Notes under the pieces: model-generated
The model's database searches: none
The model's input: the letters and a program-made list of their open reading frames with translations, nothing else
Told to the model about the DNA's origin: nothing
Made by a program: the position numbers and the translations under genes
Part shown: positions 7,162-15,175 of the stretch, piece by piece
Layout: every line of letters starts with the position of its first letter
Numbering within the stretch: the first letter of the stretch is position 1
Assembly (NCBI GenBank): GCA_910586575.1
Contig: CAJUJQ010000045.1
Coordinates: 1 to 20,441, forward strand
From: an uncultured Clostridia bacterium
GTDB lineage: Bacteria; Bacillota; Clostridia; Oscillospirales; Butyricicoccaceae
DNA: 20,441 bases
Reading direction: 5' to 3'

Positions 7162-7248
7162 TTACGAAAGGCTTTTCCAAAAAAGAATCCTTACCGGGCG
7201 CATTGTCCTATTTTTGCAGTTTTTTCTGACCGTCCTCAAAAAATTCAT
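7162..7248 (-). CDS. Small basic ORF (28 residues) ahead of yunB
   Basis: An ATG at 7248 is preceded by CAGGAG with 6 bases spacing, as good a ribosome binding site as any in the window, and reads 28 residues (starts MNFLRTVRKNCKNRTMRPVR) to TAA at 7164-7162. It is rich in Arg/Lys (9 of 28) and resembles no family I recognise. It lies in the yunB leader, 24 bases before the GTG start and in the same frame as yunB. It could be a translated leader or coupling ORF, a genuine small protein, or a chance ORF. Confidence 0.4.
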   Translation of the reverse strand: MNFLRTVRKNCKNRTMRPVRILFWKSLS

Positions 7249-7267
7249 AAATATCTCCTGAAATAAG

Positions 7268-7296
7268 ATGCCATTTCCGACAAACTGTGGTAGAAT
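7268..7296 (+). promoter_or_regulatory. Probable extended -10 promoter of the Sel1-repeat/recQ operon
   Basis: TAGAAT (7291-7296) preceded by TGG gives an extended -10; 17 bases upstream ATGCCA (7268-7273) matches TTGACA at 4 of 6 positions. Transcription would start near 7303, giving about 33 bases of leader before the ATG at 7336. The spacing fits the gene well, but the -35 is weak. Confidence 0.5.
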
Positions 7297-7335
7297 AGAG
7301 GATGTATGCTTGATATGCAAAAGGAGCGCAGATTC

Positions 7336-10137
7336 ATGACCTTATATAGATGCTCGAAACGTGCCTGCGGGCACCTTTGGAGAGCAGGGCAGCGTCCTGA
7401 CGTGTGCCCTGCCTGCGGCGGGCGGCGGTTTCGCGAAATCAGGTTAGACGATTTACCAATTGATGAAATCGTGGAGCTGTCCAACCAATGCGACGAAAGC
7501 ACCGAGGAAGGGCTTGCCGTGCAGGCCGAGCTGTTCCGTCTCGCGGCGATGGCCGGTGACCTTTGGGGAATCACCAACCTGGGCTGGTGCTGTGAGGTGG
7601 GCGCAGGTGTGGAAAAGGACGAAAAACAAGCCGTATGGCTGTATACACAGGCGGCGGAGGCGGGCTATTTGCCCGCGCAGTGCAATCTTGCCGTATGCTA
7701 TGAAAACGGCATCGGCGCGGCCGTTGATATGGAAATGGCGGTCCATCTGTTCCATATTGCCGCCGAACGCGGCTTTCCGCGCGCGCAGTTCAGCCTGGGC
7801 CGCTATCTGGAAAACGGCATTGTGGTCATGCGCAACCCGGAACAGGCTGTCGAATGGTATCAGGCCGCCGCGTGGCAGAATTACCCGCCCGCAATGACCA
7901 GCCTTGGCTGGTGCTACGAATTCGGCGAGGGTGTTGCCAAAAGCGCGGAAACTGCCGTACTTTGGTATACCCGCGCCGCCGAGGCAGGCGACCCGAACGG
8001 GCAGTGCAACCTTGCCTGGTGCAAGGAAGCCGGCATCGGCTGTGAGCAGTCCTTTCCGGAAGCGCTGTTCTGGTACCGGCAGGCGGCGGAACGCGGACAC
8101 CTCCGGGCGGTCTGCAACCTTGCGGAATGCTATGTGCACGGGCGCGGTACGGAGGAATCCCCTGAGCAGGCGTTTTCCCTGTACTGGCAGGCGGCGGAGC
8201 GCGGACACGCGCATGCCATCTTCCGGCTGGCGGTTTTCCGCCGCCTGGGCTACGGCTGCGAAGCCGATCCGGAGGAAGCCTTCCGGTTGTTTCAACAGGC
8301 CGCAGCGCAGGGGCATTCCGGCGCACAGTGTGAGCTTGGCATCGCCTACGAGCGTGGGCGCGGCGTGGAGCGGAACCCCGAGGAAGCCGTCAAATGGTAT
8401 CAAATCGCCTCGAAGCAGGGGGATCTTTGCGCAACCTATAATCTTGGCTGGTGCTATGAATCGGGCTACGGCGTCAAGCGTGACCTGAAGAAAGCGGCTT
8501 ACCTGTACCGGGTGACTGCGGAACACGGCGATATTGACGGGCAGACCAGCCTTGGCTGGTGCTACCGCTACGGTATCGGCGTACCCAAAAACGAGCGGGA
8601 AGCGGCAAAATGGCTGACCCTGGCTGCCAAAAAGGGACAGCCACGCGCGCTGACAAACCTTGCCCAGCTGTATCTGTTGGGCGAAGGCGTCCAAAAGGAC
8701 GACGCCCACGCGGCGGAATTGTTCCTGCGGGCAGCGGAAGCGGGCTATGCCCCGGCGCAGACCGAATACGCAATTTGCTGCGAACGCGGGCGCGGACGGG
8801 CGCAAAGCGCGGAGGAGGCATTTTCCTGGTATCAAAAGGCGGCAGCCCAACGGGATGTCTGTGCCCTGTACAATCTCGGCTGGTGCTATGAAAACGCCTA
8901 CGGCGTGGAAGCCGATTCCGAAAAAGCGGCTTCCTGTTACCGGCTGACCGCTGAAATGGACGACCCGGACGGTCAGACCAGCTACGCCTGGTGCTGCCGC
9001 AACGGCTTCGGCGTCGAGCAAAACCTGGAAGAAGCGGTCAAGTGGTACACCCGTGCCGCCGAGCAAAAGCACCCCCGCGCCCTGCACAATCTTGCGCTGC
9101 TGTACCAATCGGGTACAGGCGTTGAACAGGACGAAGCGCAGGCGGTCCGGTTCATGCAGCAGGCGGCAGAGGGCGGCTACCCCGCCGCGTTCAACCAAAT
9201 GGCACGCTATTTTGAGAAAGGGATCGGTGTCGAACGGGACGACGCGCAGGCGTTGAAATGGGCCGCCCTGGGCGCAAAAGCCGGACACGGGGACGCGCAA
9301 TGCCGCCTTGGCTGGTATTATGATATCGGTTTCTCGGCAGAGCAGAGTGACGAAAAAGCATTTTTCTGGTATAAAAAGGCGGCGGAATCCGGCTCGCCGC
9401 AGGGCGCGTATAACCTGGCATGGTGTTACGAGCACGGCCAGGGCACGGCAGTCAGCGAACGAAAAGCCGCCCAGGCCTTCAAAAAAGCGGCGGAGCTGGG
9501 GCATTCCGGCGCGCAATACAGCATCGGCTGGCGCTATGCCAATGGCACCGGCGTCAAAAAGGATTTCAAATTAGCAGCCTATTGGTATCAAAGGGCGGCT
9601 GAGCAGGAGCATTCTTCCGCCTGCAATAACCTGGGCGTCCTTTATACGCGCGGACAGGGCGTCTCTGTCGATTATACGGAGGCGGTACGGCTGTTTGAGC
9701 TTGCCATCCAATACGACCCGGAAAATGGCCATGCCCTGCACAGCCTGGGCGACTGCTACGAGCGCGGCTGGGGCGTAGAGCAAAACCTGACCAAAGCGGT
9801 CGAGCTGTACCGGCAGGCGGCATCCTTCCAAAATGCCTGCGCAATGGCAGCGCTGGGGCGGCTGTACCTGTCCGGCGACGGCGTCCCGCGGGATTTCGCG
9901 GAAGCCTTCCGCCTGCTGCACAAAAGCGCATCATTGGGCAACTCGGACGGCGGATATTTCCTGGCGAAGTGCTATGCGGAGGGCCTGGGAACCGCACCCG
10001 ACCCAGAAGCTGCGCGGAACGCCTGTGAAAAAGCCCTTGCGGACAAGGATTTTTACTTTGTCAAGCCCGCCGCCGCCCGAAAGCTGCTCCGGCAGCTTTC
10101 CGAGCCAGACAGCGAAACTCCAACAGAAGGCAGGTAA
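7336..10137 (+). CDS. Zinc-ribbon protein with 23 Sel1-like repeats
   Basis: A 933-residue solenoid protein. An N-terminal zinc ribbon (C6-x4-C11 and C24-x2-C27) is followed by a linker and, from residue 73, by 23 consecutive Sel1-like repeats of 36 residues (only the 21st has 38) to residue 902, then a 31-residue tail. The repeats follow N/S-L-G-W-C-Y-E-x-G-x-G-V...A-x-x-W-Y-x-x-A-A-E, with an unusual W-C pair at the usual L-Y site in many copies. Sel1 repeats form helix pairs that bind proteins or peptides; the partner here is unknown. There is no signal peptide or membrane segment, so it should be cytoplasmic. The start at 7336 is preferred to the ATGs at 7306 and 7315 because AAAAGGAG (7319-7326) precedes it by 9 bases. 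recQ begins 6 bases after the stop. Repeats 8-11 and 12-15 are a recognisable four-repeat duplication. Confidence 0.9.
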   Translation: MTLYRCSKRACGHLWRAGQRPDVCPACGGRRFREIRLDDLPIDEIVELSNQCDESTEEGLAVQAELFRLAAMAGDLWGITNLGWCCEVGAGVEKDEKQAVWLYTQAAEAGYLPAQCNLAVCYENGIGAAVDMEMAVHLFHIAAERGFPRAQFSLGRYLENGIVVMRNPEQAVEWYQAAAWQNYPPAMTSLGWCYEFGEGVAKSAETAVLWYTRAAEAGDPNGQCNLAWCKEAGIGCEQSFPEALFWYRQAAERGHLRAVCNLAECYVHGRGTEESPEQAFSLYWQAAERGHAHAIFRLAVFRRLGYGCEADPEEAFRLFQQAAAQGHSGAQCELGIAYERGRGVERNPEEAVKWYQIASKQGDLCATYNLGWCYESGYGVKRDLKKAAYLYRVTAEHGDIDGQTSLGWCYRYGIGVPKNEREAAKWLTLAAKKGQPRALTNLAQLYLLGEGVQKDDAHAAELFLRAAEAGYAPAQTEYAICCERGRGRAQSAEEAFSWYQKAAAQRDVCALYNLGWCYENAYGVEADSEKAASCYRLTAEMDDPDGQTSYAWCCRNGFGVEQNLEEAVKWYTRAAEQKHPRALHNLALLYQSGTGVEQDEAQAVRFMQQAAEGGYPAAFNQMARYFEKGIGVERDDAQALKWAALGAKAGHGDAQCRLGWYYDIGFSAEQSDEKAFFWYKKAAESGSPQGAYNLAWCYEHGQGTAVSERKAAQAFKKAAELGHSGAQYSIGWRYANGTGVKKDFKLAAYWYQRAAEQEHSSACNNLGVLYTRGQGVSVDYTEAVRLFELAIQYDPENGHALHSLGDCYERGWGVEQNLTKAVELYRQAASFQNACAMAALGRLYLSGDGVPRDFAEAFRLLHKSASLGNSDGGYFLAKCYAEGLGTAPDPEAARNACEKALADKDFYFVKPAAARKLLRQLSEPDSETPTEGR
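8308..9171 (+). repeat. Tandem duplication of a four-Sel1-repeat block within the gene
   Basis: Sel1 repeats 8-11 (8308-8739) and 12-15 (8740-9171) match in order: ERGRG then EEA in repeats 8/12; LYNLGWCYE-like then YR-TAE in 9/13; D-x-D-G-Q-T-S then WC-R in 10/14; PRAL-NLA-LY in 11/15. Each block is exactly 432 bases. Repeats 3-6 show a weaker version of the same order. This indicates growth of the solenoid by block duplication, followed by divergence. Confidence 0.7.
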
Positions 10138-10143
10138 ACTCGA

Positions 10144-12018
10144 TTGACCTCTCAGGAAGCACTGAAAAAATACTTCGGATACACCGAATTCCGCCCCCAT
10201 CAGGGCGAATTGATCGATCAGATTCTCGCGGGGCGTGACGTGCTCGGCGTAATGCCGACCGGCGCGGGCAAATCCCTGTGTTACCAGATCCCCGCCCTGT
10301 GCCTTTCAGGTTGGACGCTGGTAATCTCGCCGCTTATTTCACTGATGCAGGATCAGGTAGCGGCGCTCGAACAGTCCGGCGTGCCGGCCGCCTGCCTGCA
10401 CAGCGCACAAAGCGAAACTGAACAGCGCCGGATTTATGCCCGCGCCTATCAGGGCGAGTTCCGGCTGCTGTATGTCGCGCCCGAACGGCTCGAAACCCCG
10501 GGCTTCCGGAACCTGTGTGAGCAGATTCCGCCGGTGCTGGCCGCAGTCGATGAGGCGCACTGCATTTCCCAATGGGGGCAGGATTTCCGGCCCAGCTACC
10601 TGCGCTTGCCCGCGCTGCTGGAAGCGCTGCCGGTACGCCCGCGCGTGGCTGCCTTCACCGCGACCGCAACCGCGATTGTCCGGGAGGATATCGCGCGGCT
10701 GCTGTGCCTGCGGGAGCCGTTCACGCTGGTTTCCGGTTTCGACCGCCCTAACCTGTATTTTGGCGTGCGGTCAACCACCGGGCCGCATGATAAAAAACAA
10801 ATCCTGCTGCAATACCTCAAAAAACAGCAGGGCAAAAGCGGCATTATCTACTGCTCTACCCGGAAAACGGTGGATGAAATCTGCGAGCTGCTCCGTGACC
10901 ACGATATTTCCGCCGGGCGCTACCACGCGGGTATGGCAGGTAATGAACGCCAGCAAATACAGGAGGATTTCCTATATGACCGGATTACGGTCATGGTCGC
11001 CACCAACGCGTTCGGCATGGGCATCGACAAATCCAACATTTCGTTTGTTCTGCATTTCAACATGCCTCAGGACCTGGAAAGCTACTATCAAGAGGCCGGA
11101 CGAGCGGGCCGCGACGGTGAACCCGCCGAGTGCCTGCTGCTATACGGCAAACAGGATGTGCAAACGGCAAATTTCCTGATTTCGCACAGCCGCGAGGCCG
11201 ACTCCGAGCTGGATGAGGAATCGCGTTCGCGCGTCGTGGAGCAAGCGCACGAACGGCTGAAGCAAATGACCTTTTACAGCACAACAAGCGACTGCCTGCG
11301 CCGCTTCTTCCTGCGCTATTTTGGCGAAAGCGCGCCGCTGAACTGCGGAAATTGTTCCAACTGCCTTTCCGGGCACGAGCAAAAAGATATCACGATTGAA
11401 GCACAAAAAATAGCCTCCTGTGTGTACCGGCTCCGGCAGCGCGGGCGCACGGTCGGCAAAAGCCTGATTGCCGATATCCTGCACGGCTCCAAGAGCGAAC
11501 GCATCCAGCAAGGGGGCTTTGATACGCTGTCTACATATGGCATTATGAAGGATACGCCGCGCCGGACTATCATTTATTTCATCGAATTTTTAGTACAGGC
11601 CGGCTACCTGACCGACTCCGGCGGGGAATATCCGGTCATTACGCTGAACCAAAAGTCCAACGAGATCATCCGACAGCGCTTGCCGGTGGTCGCCCGCCTG
11701 CGGACCGATATCATCAATGCGAAAGAAAAGACGATTCCGCTTCAACCCGCTGCAGCCGCCGAAGTGGATGACGGCCTGTACAGCCGTCTGACAGCCCTGC
11801 GGACCAAGCTGGCGAACCGTGCGGGGGTTCCCGCATATGCGATTTTCAGCAACGCAACCCTGCGGGAAATCGCGGCGCGGCTCCCTCATACGGACGCGGC
11901 GTTTCTGGAAGTCCCCGGCGTCGGTGAAACCAAGCTGAACCGGTACGGCAAGGAGTTCCTGCAGTGCATCGCGGATTATGAGAACGAAAAACGGCAGCAG
12001 ACGAACGAAACCTCCTAA
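10144..12018 (+). CDS. recQ: ATP-dependent DNA helicase RecQ
   Basis: A 3'-5' DNA helicase of superfamily 2 acting in recombination and repair of stalled forks. The 624 residues carry all parts of a full RecQ: motif 0 FRPHQGELI (16-24), Walker A PTGAGKS (38-44), DEAH box (136-139) followed by the aromatic-rich loop CISQWGQDFRPSY, motif VI QEAGRAGRDG, the RecQ-Ct zinc site C384-x16-C401-x2-C404-x2-C407, a winged helix, and a C-terminal HRDC domain from about 545. The start codon is TTG at 10144, supported by AGAAGGCAGG (10125-10134) and by MTSQEALKKYFGY matching RecQ N-termini; no ATG is closer. It begins 6 bases after the Sel1-repeat gene, and its ribosome binding site lies inside that gene's end, which indicates co-transcription and possible translational coupling. 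Confidence 0.96.
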   Translation: MTSQEALKKYFGYTEFRPHQGELIDQILAGRDVLGVMPTGAGKSLCYQIPALCLSGWTLVISPLISLMQDQVAALEQSGVPAACLHSAQSETEQRRIYARAYQGEFRLLYVAPERLETPGFRNLCEQIPPVLAAVDEAHCISQWGQDFRPSYLRLPALLEALPVRPRVAAFTATATAIVREDIARLLCLREPFTLVSGFDRPNLYFGVRSTTGPHDKKQILLQYLKKQQGKSGIIYCSTRKTVDEICELLRDHDISAGRYHAGMAGNERQQIQEDFLYDRITVMVATNAFGMGIDKSNISFVLHFNMPQDLESYYQEAGRAGRDGEPAECLLLYGKQDVQTANFLISHSREADSELDEESRSRVVEQAHERLKQMTFYSTTSDCLRRFFLRYFGESAPLNCGNCSNCLSGHEQKDITIEAQKIASCVYRLRQRGRTVGKSLIADILHGSKSERIQQGGFDTLSTYGIMKDTPRRTIIYFIEFLVQAGYLTDSGGEYPVITLNQKSNEIIRQRLPVVARLRTDIINAKEKTIPLQPAAAAEVDDGLYSRLTALRTKLANRAGVPAYAIFSNATLREIAARLPHTDAAFLEVPGVGETKLNRYGKEFLQCIADYENEKRQQTNETS

Positions 12019-12042
12019 ATAGAACACCGCATTCCCTGTTTT

Positions 12043-12090
12043 GCAGTACCGCACGGTTCACGGCACAATGCCGGAACCGTGCGGTACTGC
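12043..12090 (+). terminator. Long hairpin after recQ without a T tract
   Basis: A perfect 17-bp stem (GCAGTACCGCACGGTTC, 12043-12059, with its exact complement at 12074-12090) continues as CGGC/GCCG past one bulged base, around a 5-base loop. It begins 24 bases after the recQ stop and should be an extremely stable mRNA 3' structure. It is followed by TTCCCCC rather than a T run, so it may end transcription poorly or protect the 3' end. Another possibility is a repeated extragenic palindrome. Confidence 0.6.
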
Positions 12091-12185
12091 TTCCCCCGGA
12101 TATGGCAATTTCCACAAACCAGCAGCACTTCAGTTTCCCTTTCTTTTCCATCTGTGAACTTTATTTTACAAACTAACAATTTTAT

Positions 12186-12214
12186 TTGGCAATCTGGGCA
12201 AACTATGGTATAAT
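12186..12214 (+). promoter_or_regulatory. Strong sigma-A promoter of the PBP gene
   Basis: TTGGCA (12186-12191), 17 bases, then a perfect TATAAT (12209-12214) preceded by TGG (extended -10). Transcription would start near 12221, giving a leader of about 130 bases. It makes the PBP gene independent of recQ. Confidence 0.8.
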
Positions 12215-12239
12215 AATTTGGTTGAATGGTTTGGCGTAC

Positions 12240-12257
12240 AAACGGAAACCCGTTTTT
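12240..12257 (+). promoter_or_regulatory. Attenuator-like hairpin in the PBP leader
   Basis: AAACGG (12240-12245), a 4-base loop and CCGTTT (12250-12255), running into TTTTT (12253-12257), about 20 bases after the predicted transcription start. It has the layout of a weak intrinsic terminator placed before the gene. The stem is only 6 bp, so it may have no effect. Confidence 0.3.
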
Positions 12258-12294
12258 ATGACAACCGCTCCGACAGCAAATAAAGTTTGACACA

Positions 12295-12320
12295 GCGGTT
12301 CCCCCTTCCCGTGGAACCGC
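12295..12320 (+). promoter_or_regulatory. Stem-loop just upstream of the PBP ribosome binding site
   Basis: GCGGTTCC (12295-12302) pairs perfectly with GGAACCGC (12313-12320) around a pyrimidine-rich 10-base loop. It ends 13 bases before the Shine-Dalgarno AAGGAGG (12334-12340). It could influence mRNA stability or translation of the PBP gene; no known riboswitch class was recognised. Confidence 0.45.
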
Positions 12321-12349
12321 CTGCCTGTTTCCTAAGGAGGCATCGAGCT

Positions 12350-14884
12350 TTGGCGAGAAAGAGAAGAAGAAAAAAACCGAACATCATTTTTCGGCTGTTC
12401 CGGTCCTTGCTGCTGATGATTGTGACCCTGCTGCTGATCGGCATCATCTGTGCCGTTTGCTGCGGCATGGCATTTGCTTATTATGTCCGTGACTATATCC
12501 TGCCCAACGCGGACGTACCGATTGACAACATCGGCCTGAACATGACCAGCATCATCTACGCACAGAACCCGGATACCGGCGAATACTACGAGTATGAGAC
12601 TTTATACAGCTCGGAAAACCGTACCTGGGCCGATTTCGAGGACATCCCGCAGGATTTGAAGGACGCCTTCGTCGCAATCGAGGACAAGGACTTTTACACC
12701 CATAAGGGCGTTTATTGGAAGCGCACCTTTGGCGCGGCGCTCGCCTGGATTACCGGCGACGATGACAGCTACGGCGGCTCGACCATCACCCAGCAGCTGA
12801 TTAAAAACACCAAGGGCGAAAAGGAATTTTCGGTCAAGCGCAAGCTGAACGAAATTTTCCGCGCGCTCGAGCTGGAAAAAAAGGTCAATGATAAAAACCG
12901 TATCCTTGAGCTGTATATGAATACCATCTATTTTGGCAGCAGGGCTTACGGCGTCGGCGCGGCGGCTGAAACCTATTTCGGCAAAGATTTGAAAAACCTT
13001 ACCCTTGCGGAATGCGCGCTGATTGCGGGCATCACCAACAACCCCTCCCAATATAACCCGTTGCTGCACCCGCAGTCGGCGCAGAACCGGCAGCGCACCA
13101 TCCTATCTGAAATGCGTGACCAGGAGTTCATTACCGAAAGCGAGTACCGGGAGGCGCTCTCGCAGGAACTAGTATATGCCTCGGGCGAAAACCAGAAAAC
13201 CGAACCCACCTATTCCTGGTTCACCGAAACCGTCATCCACGAGGTGCTGGACGATTTGCAGGAAGAAAAGGGCATGACCGAACAGCTGGCCAAAACCATC
13301 CTGTTCACCGGCGGCCTGCGCATATATACCACTATGGACCCCAAAATCCAGAGTACGATGGAAGAAATGTTCAAGGATGATTCCAATTTCCCGGACATCA
13401 CCAAAAACGGCAAACGGCCCCAGAGCGCCATGGTCATCATGGATACGGACGGCAATATCAAGGGCATTGTCGGCGCGCGCGGCAAAAAGGAAGGCAATAT
13501 GCTCCGCAACCACGCAACCATGTCGCACAGGCAGCCCGGTTCATCCATTAAGCCGCTTTCCATCTACGCGCCCGCGATTGACCAGGGACTGATTACCCCC
13601 GATTCAGTGCGCACCGATATGCCGGTAACCGTTGTCAACGGCAACCCATACCCGCGCAACTACAACCGCATTTATTCCGGCCAGCGTACCATTAAATACG
13701 CGGTTATGCAGTCGCTGAACACCATCCCCGCTGAGCTGCTGGACGAAATGTCGTTCGAGACCTCCTTCCAGTACATGACCGAACGGTTCGGCATTGAAAT
13801 GGTTGAACGACTGGTCAGCGACAGCGGCAGCGTCAGCACCGACCTCAGCTATGGCCCGCTTGGCATGGGCGGTTTGACGCGCGGCGTTACCGTGCGCGAA
13901 ATGTGCGCGGCATATACTGTATTTATGGACGGCAATTTTGCGGGTTCGCGCAGCTATTCCCGCATTGAGGACGACGACGGGAATATTGTCATCGACAAGA
14001 CCCCCGTCCCCCAACCGGCGTTTGACCGCGAAAGCACCGTTTATTATATGCGTACCCTGCTGGAAGGAGTTGTCTCCCCCGGCGGTACCGCGTCCTTTGT
14101 GGACGTGCCTGGCATGTCGGTCGCGGCAAAGACCGGTACCACCCAGAACGACAACGACCGGTATTTTGTCGGCTTCACCCCCTATTATGTCGGCGCTTGC
14201 TGGTTCGGCTATGAAACCCCCTCGACGTTGGAAGGCCTAAGCTCCAGCCCCCCCGCCCAGATGTGGGAACGCGTCATGCAGGCCATCCACGAGGGGTTGC
14301 CGGATAAATCCTTCGAGGAATACAACGGCTACACCACCACGGCTTACTGTCTGGACAGCGGACTGCGCGCAACCGAAGCTTGCCGCACCGATATTTCGGG
14401 CAGCAACCGTACCGCTACCGGAGAATATTTCCCGGGTGATGAGCCGCAAACCTACTGCGACCTTCATAAAACCATTACCATTTGTGCCGAGTCCGAAAAA
14501 AAGGCAACCCCATACTGCCCGGAAACCCGGACGGTATCGATGCTTGACCTGACGCGGCTGTTTCCGGTGTCGGTCAGCGTCAGCGACCAATACCGCTGTT
14601 TCACGGGCGATAACCTGCCAATCGGCACGGGGACTGTGGTTTCGGGCGGCTCCAGCGCCAATTATCAGGAGGAATGCGAGCTGCACGACGCCAACTTCGA
14701 CCCCAACGCCGTTGACGGCGAAGGCCCCAACAATGGCACGGATTCCAGTGGTTTACCGTGGAGCGGGCTGTTTAGTCCCACCACAGACCCTGAAGGAAAC
14801 GGCAATTCTACTACGGCACCCATCGAACCACCTTCACAGAGCACACTGCCCAGCGATCCGTTCGACCCCGAATGGTTTGGCTAG
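12350..14884 (+). CDS. Class A penicillin-binding protein (PBP1A-type)
   Basis: A bifunctional peptidoglycan synthase polymerising glycan strands and cross-linking peptides. The TTG at 12350 is chosen because AAGGAGG lies 9 bases upstream and the protein then starts with a basic cytoplasmic tail (MARKRRRKKP); an in-frame start at 12287 lacks a site. It has 844 residues: membrane anchor about 20-44; GT51 transglycosylase about 90-260, with catalytic-type E111 in AIEDKDFYTHKG, GGSTITQQLIKN and the ELYMNTIYFG region; transpeptidase with S398-x-x-K (GSSIKP), S455-L-N and K594-T-G. After the transpeptidase comes a Cys-containing segment (about 660-770) and a low-complexity Pro/Ser/Gly/Asn tail. 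These extensions occur in other clostridial PBPs. It has its own promoter and leader. Its stop codon lies in a large stem-loop. Confidence 0.95.
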   Translation: MARKRRRKKPNIIFRLFRSLLLMIVTLLLIGIICAVCCGMAFAYYVRDYILPNADVPIDNIGLNMTSIIYAQNPDTGEYYEYETLYSSENRTWADFEDIPQDLKDAFVAIEDKDFYTHKGVYWKRTFGAALAWITGDDDSYGGSTITQQLIKNTKGEKEFSVKRKLNEIFRALELEKKVNDKNRILELYMNTIYFGSRAYGVGAAAETYFGKDLKNLTLAECALIAGITNNPSQYNPLLHPQSAQNRQRTILSEMRDQEFITESEYREALSQELVYASGENQKTEPTYSWFTETVIHEVLDDLQEEKGMTEQLAKTILFTGGLRIYTTMDPKIQSTMEEMFKDDSNFPDITKNGKRPQSAMVIMDTDGNIKGIVGARGKKEGNMLRNHATMSHRQPGSSIKPLSIYAPAIDQGLITPDSVRTDMPVTVVNGNPYPRNYNRIYSGQRTIKYAVMQSLNTIPAELLDEMSFETSFQYMTERFGIEMVERLVSDSGSVSTDLSYGPLGMGGLTRGVTVREMCAAYTVFMDGNFAGSRSYSRIEDDDGNIVIDKTPVPQPAFDRESTVYYMRTLLEGVVSPGGTASFVDVPGMSVAAKTGTTQNDNDRYFVGFTPYYVGACWFGYETPSTLEGLSSSPPAQMWERVMQAIHEGLPDKSFEEYNGYTTTAYCLDSGLRATEACRTDISGSNRTATGEYFPGDEPQTYCDLHKTITICAESEKKATPYCPETRTVSMLDLTRLFPVSVSVSDQYRCFTGDNLPIGTGTVVSGGSSANYQEECELHDANFDPNAVDGEGPNNGTDSSGLPWSGLFSPTTDPEGNGNSTTAPIEPPSQSTLPSDPFDPEWFG

Positions 14885-14949
14885 TGATCCATCCGGTTAG
14901 AAATCGGAGTTGGACTTGGAGCTGGATTTCTGTCCGGATGGAGCACTAG
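14881..14949 (+). terminator. Large stem-loop containing the PBP stop codon
   Basis: CTAGTGATCCATCCGG (14881-14896) pairs with CCGGATGGAGCACTAG (14934-14949) at 15 of 16 positions; AGAAATC (14899-14905) with GATTTCT (14925-14931) adds an inner stem. The TAG stop (14882-14884) lies in the base of the stem. No T tract follows. It precedes a proper terminator by about 55 bases, so it is more likely a 3'-end stabiliser or a small repeat element. Confidence 0.6.
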
Positions 14950-15004
14950 TAAAAACTGGGCGCACTCCAATTATTAAACAATCCCAAAAACAAAACCCAA
15001 TAAT

Positions 15005-15042
15005 GCGGGCATAGCATCATTTACGCTTTGCCCGCCTTGTTT
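15005..15042 (+). terminator. Intrinsic terminator of the PBP gene
   Basis: GCGGGCA (15005-15011) pairs perfectly with TGCCCGC (15029-15035) and is followed by CTTGTTTTTT, the standard form of a rho-independent terminator. It separates the PBP gene from tex. Confidence 0.8.
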
Positions 15043-15111
15043 TTTGTCCAGTTTATTGACTAAATCGCGCGTTTGCAGTGTACTGCCGCACATCTTTCTT
15101 GAAGATAATAC

Positions 15112-15140
15112 TGGACATTTTCTCTATTTTCCGGTAAACT
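15112..15140 (+). promoter_or_regulatory. Promoter of tex
   Basis: TGGACA (15112-15117), 17 bases, TAAACT (15135-15140); 5 of 6 and 4 of 6 matches to the consensus. The start would be near 15147, about 29 bases before the ATG at 15176. A second candidate upstream (TTGACT 15056-15061, TGTACT 15079-15084) is weaker but also has a 17-base spacer. Confidence 0.55.
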
Positions 15141-15175
15141 ATAAATCAGATCACAATTTCCAAGGAGAGGATTTC

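Noticed and set aside
7453..9516. 687-codon open frame antisense to the Sel1-repeat gene
   Set aside because: It mirrors the GC-rich, repetitive codons of the real gene; no start site signal and no family resemblance.
12015..12293. Minus-strand ORF of 92 codons with two CxxC pairs (CPDC and CGNC) and a G-rich stretch before a GTG
   Set aside because: It overlaps the strong plus-strand PBP promoter, the leader stems and the long recQ hairpin, whose inverted repeat supplies its C-terminus. The Cys pattern is suggestive but not enough; conservation in relatives would reopen it.
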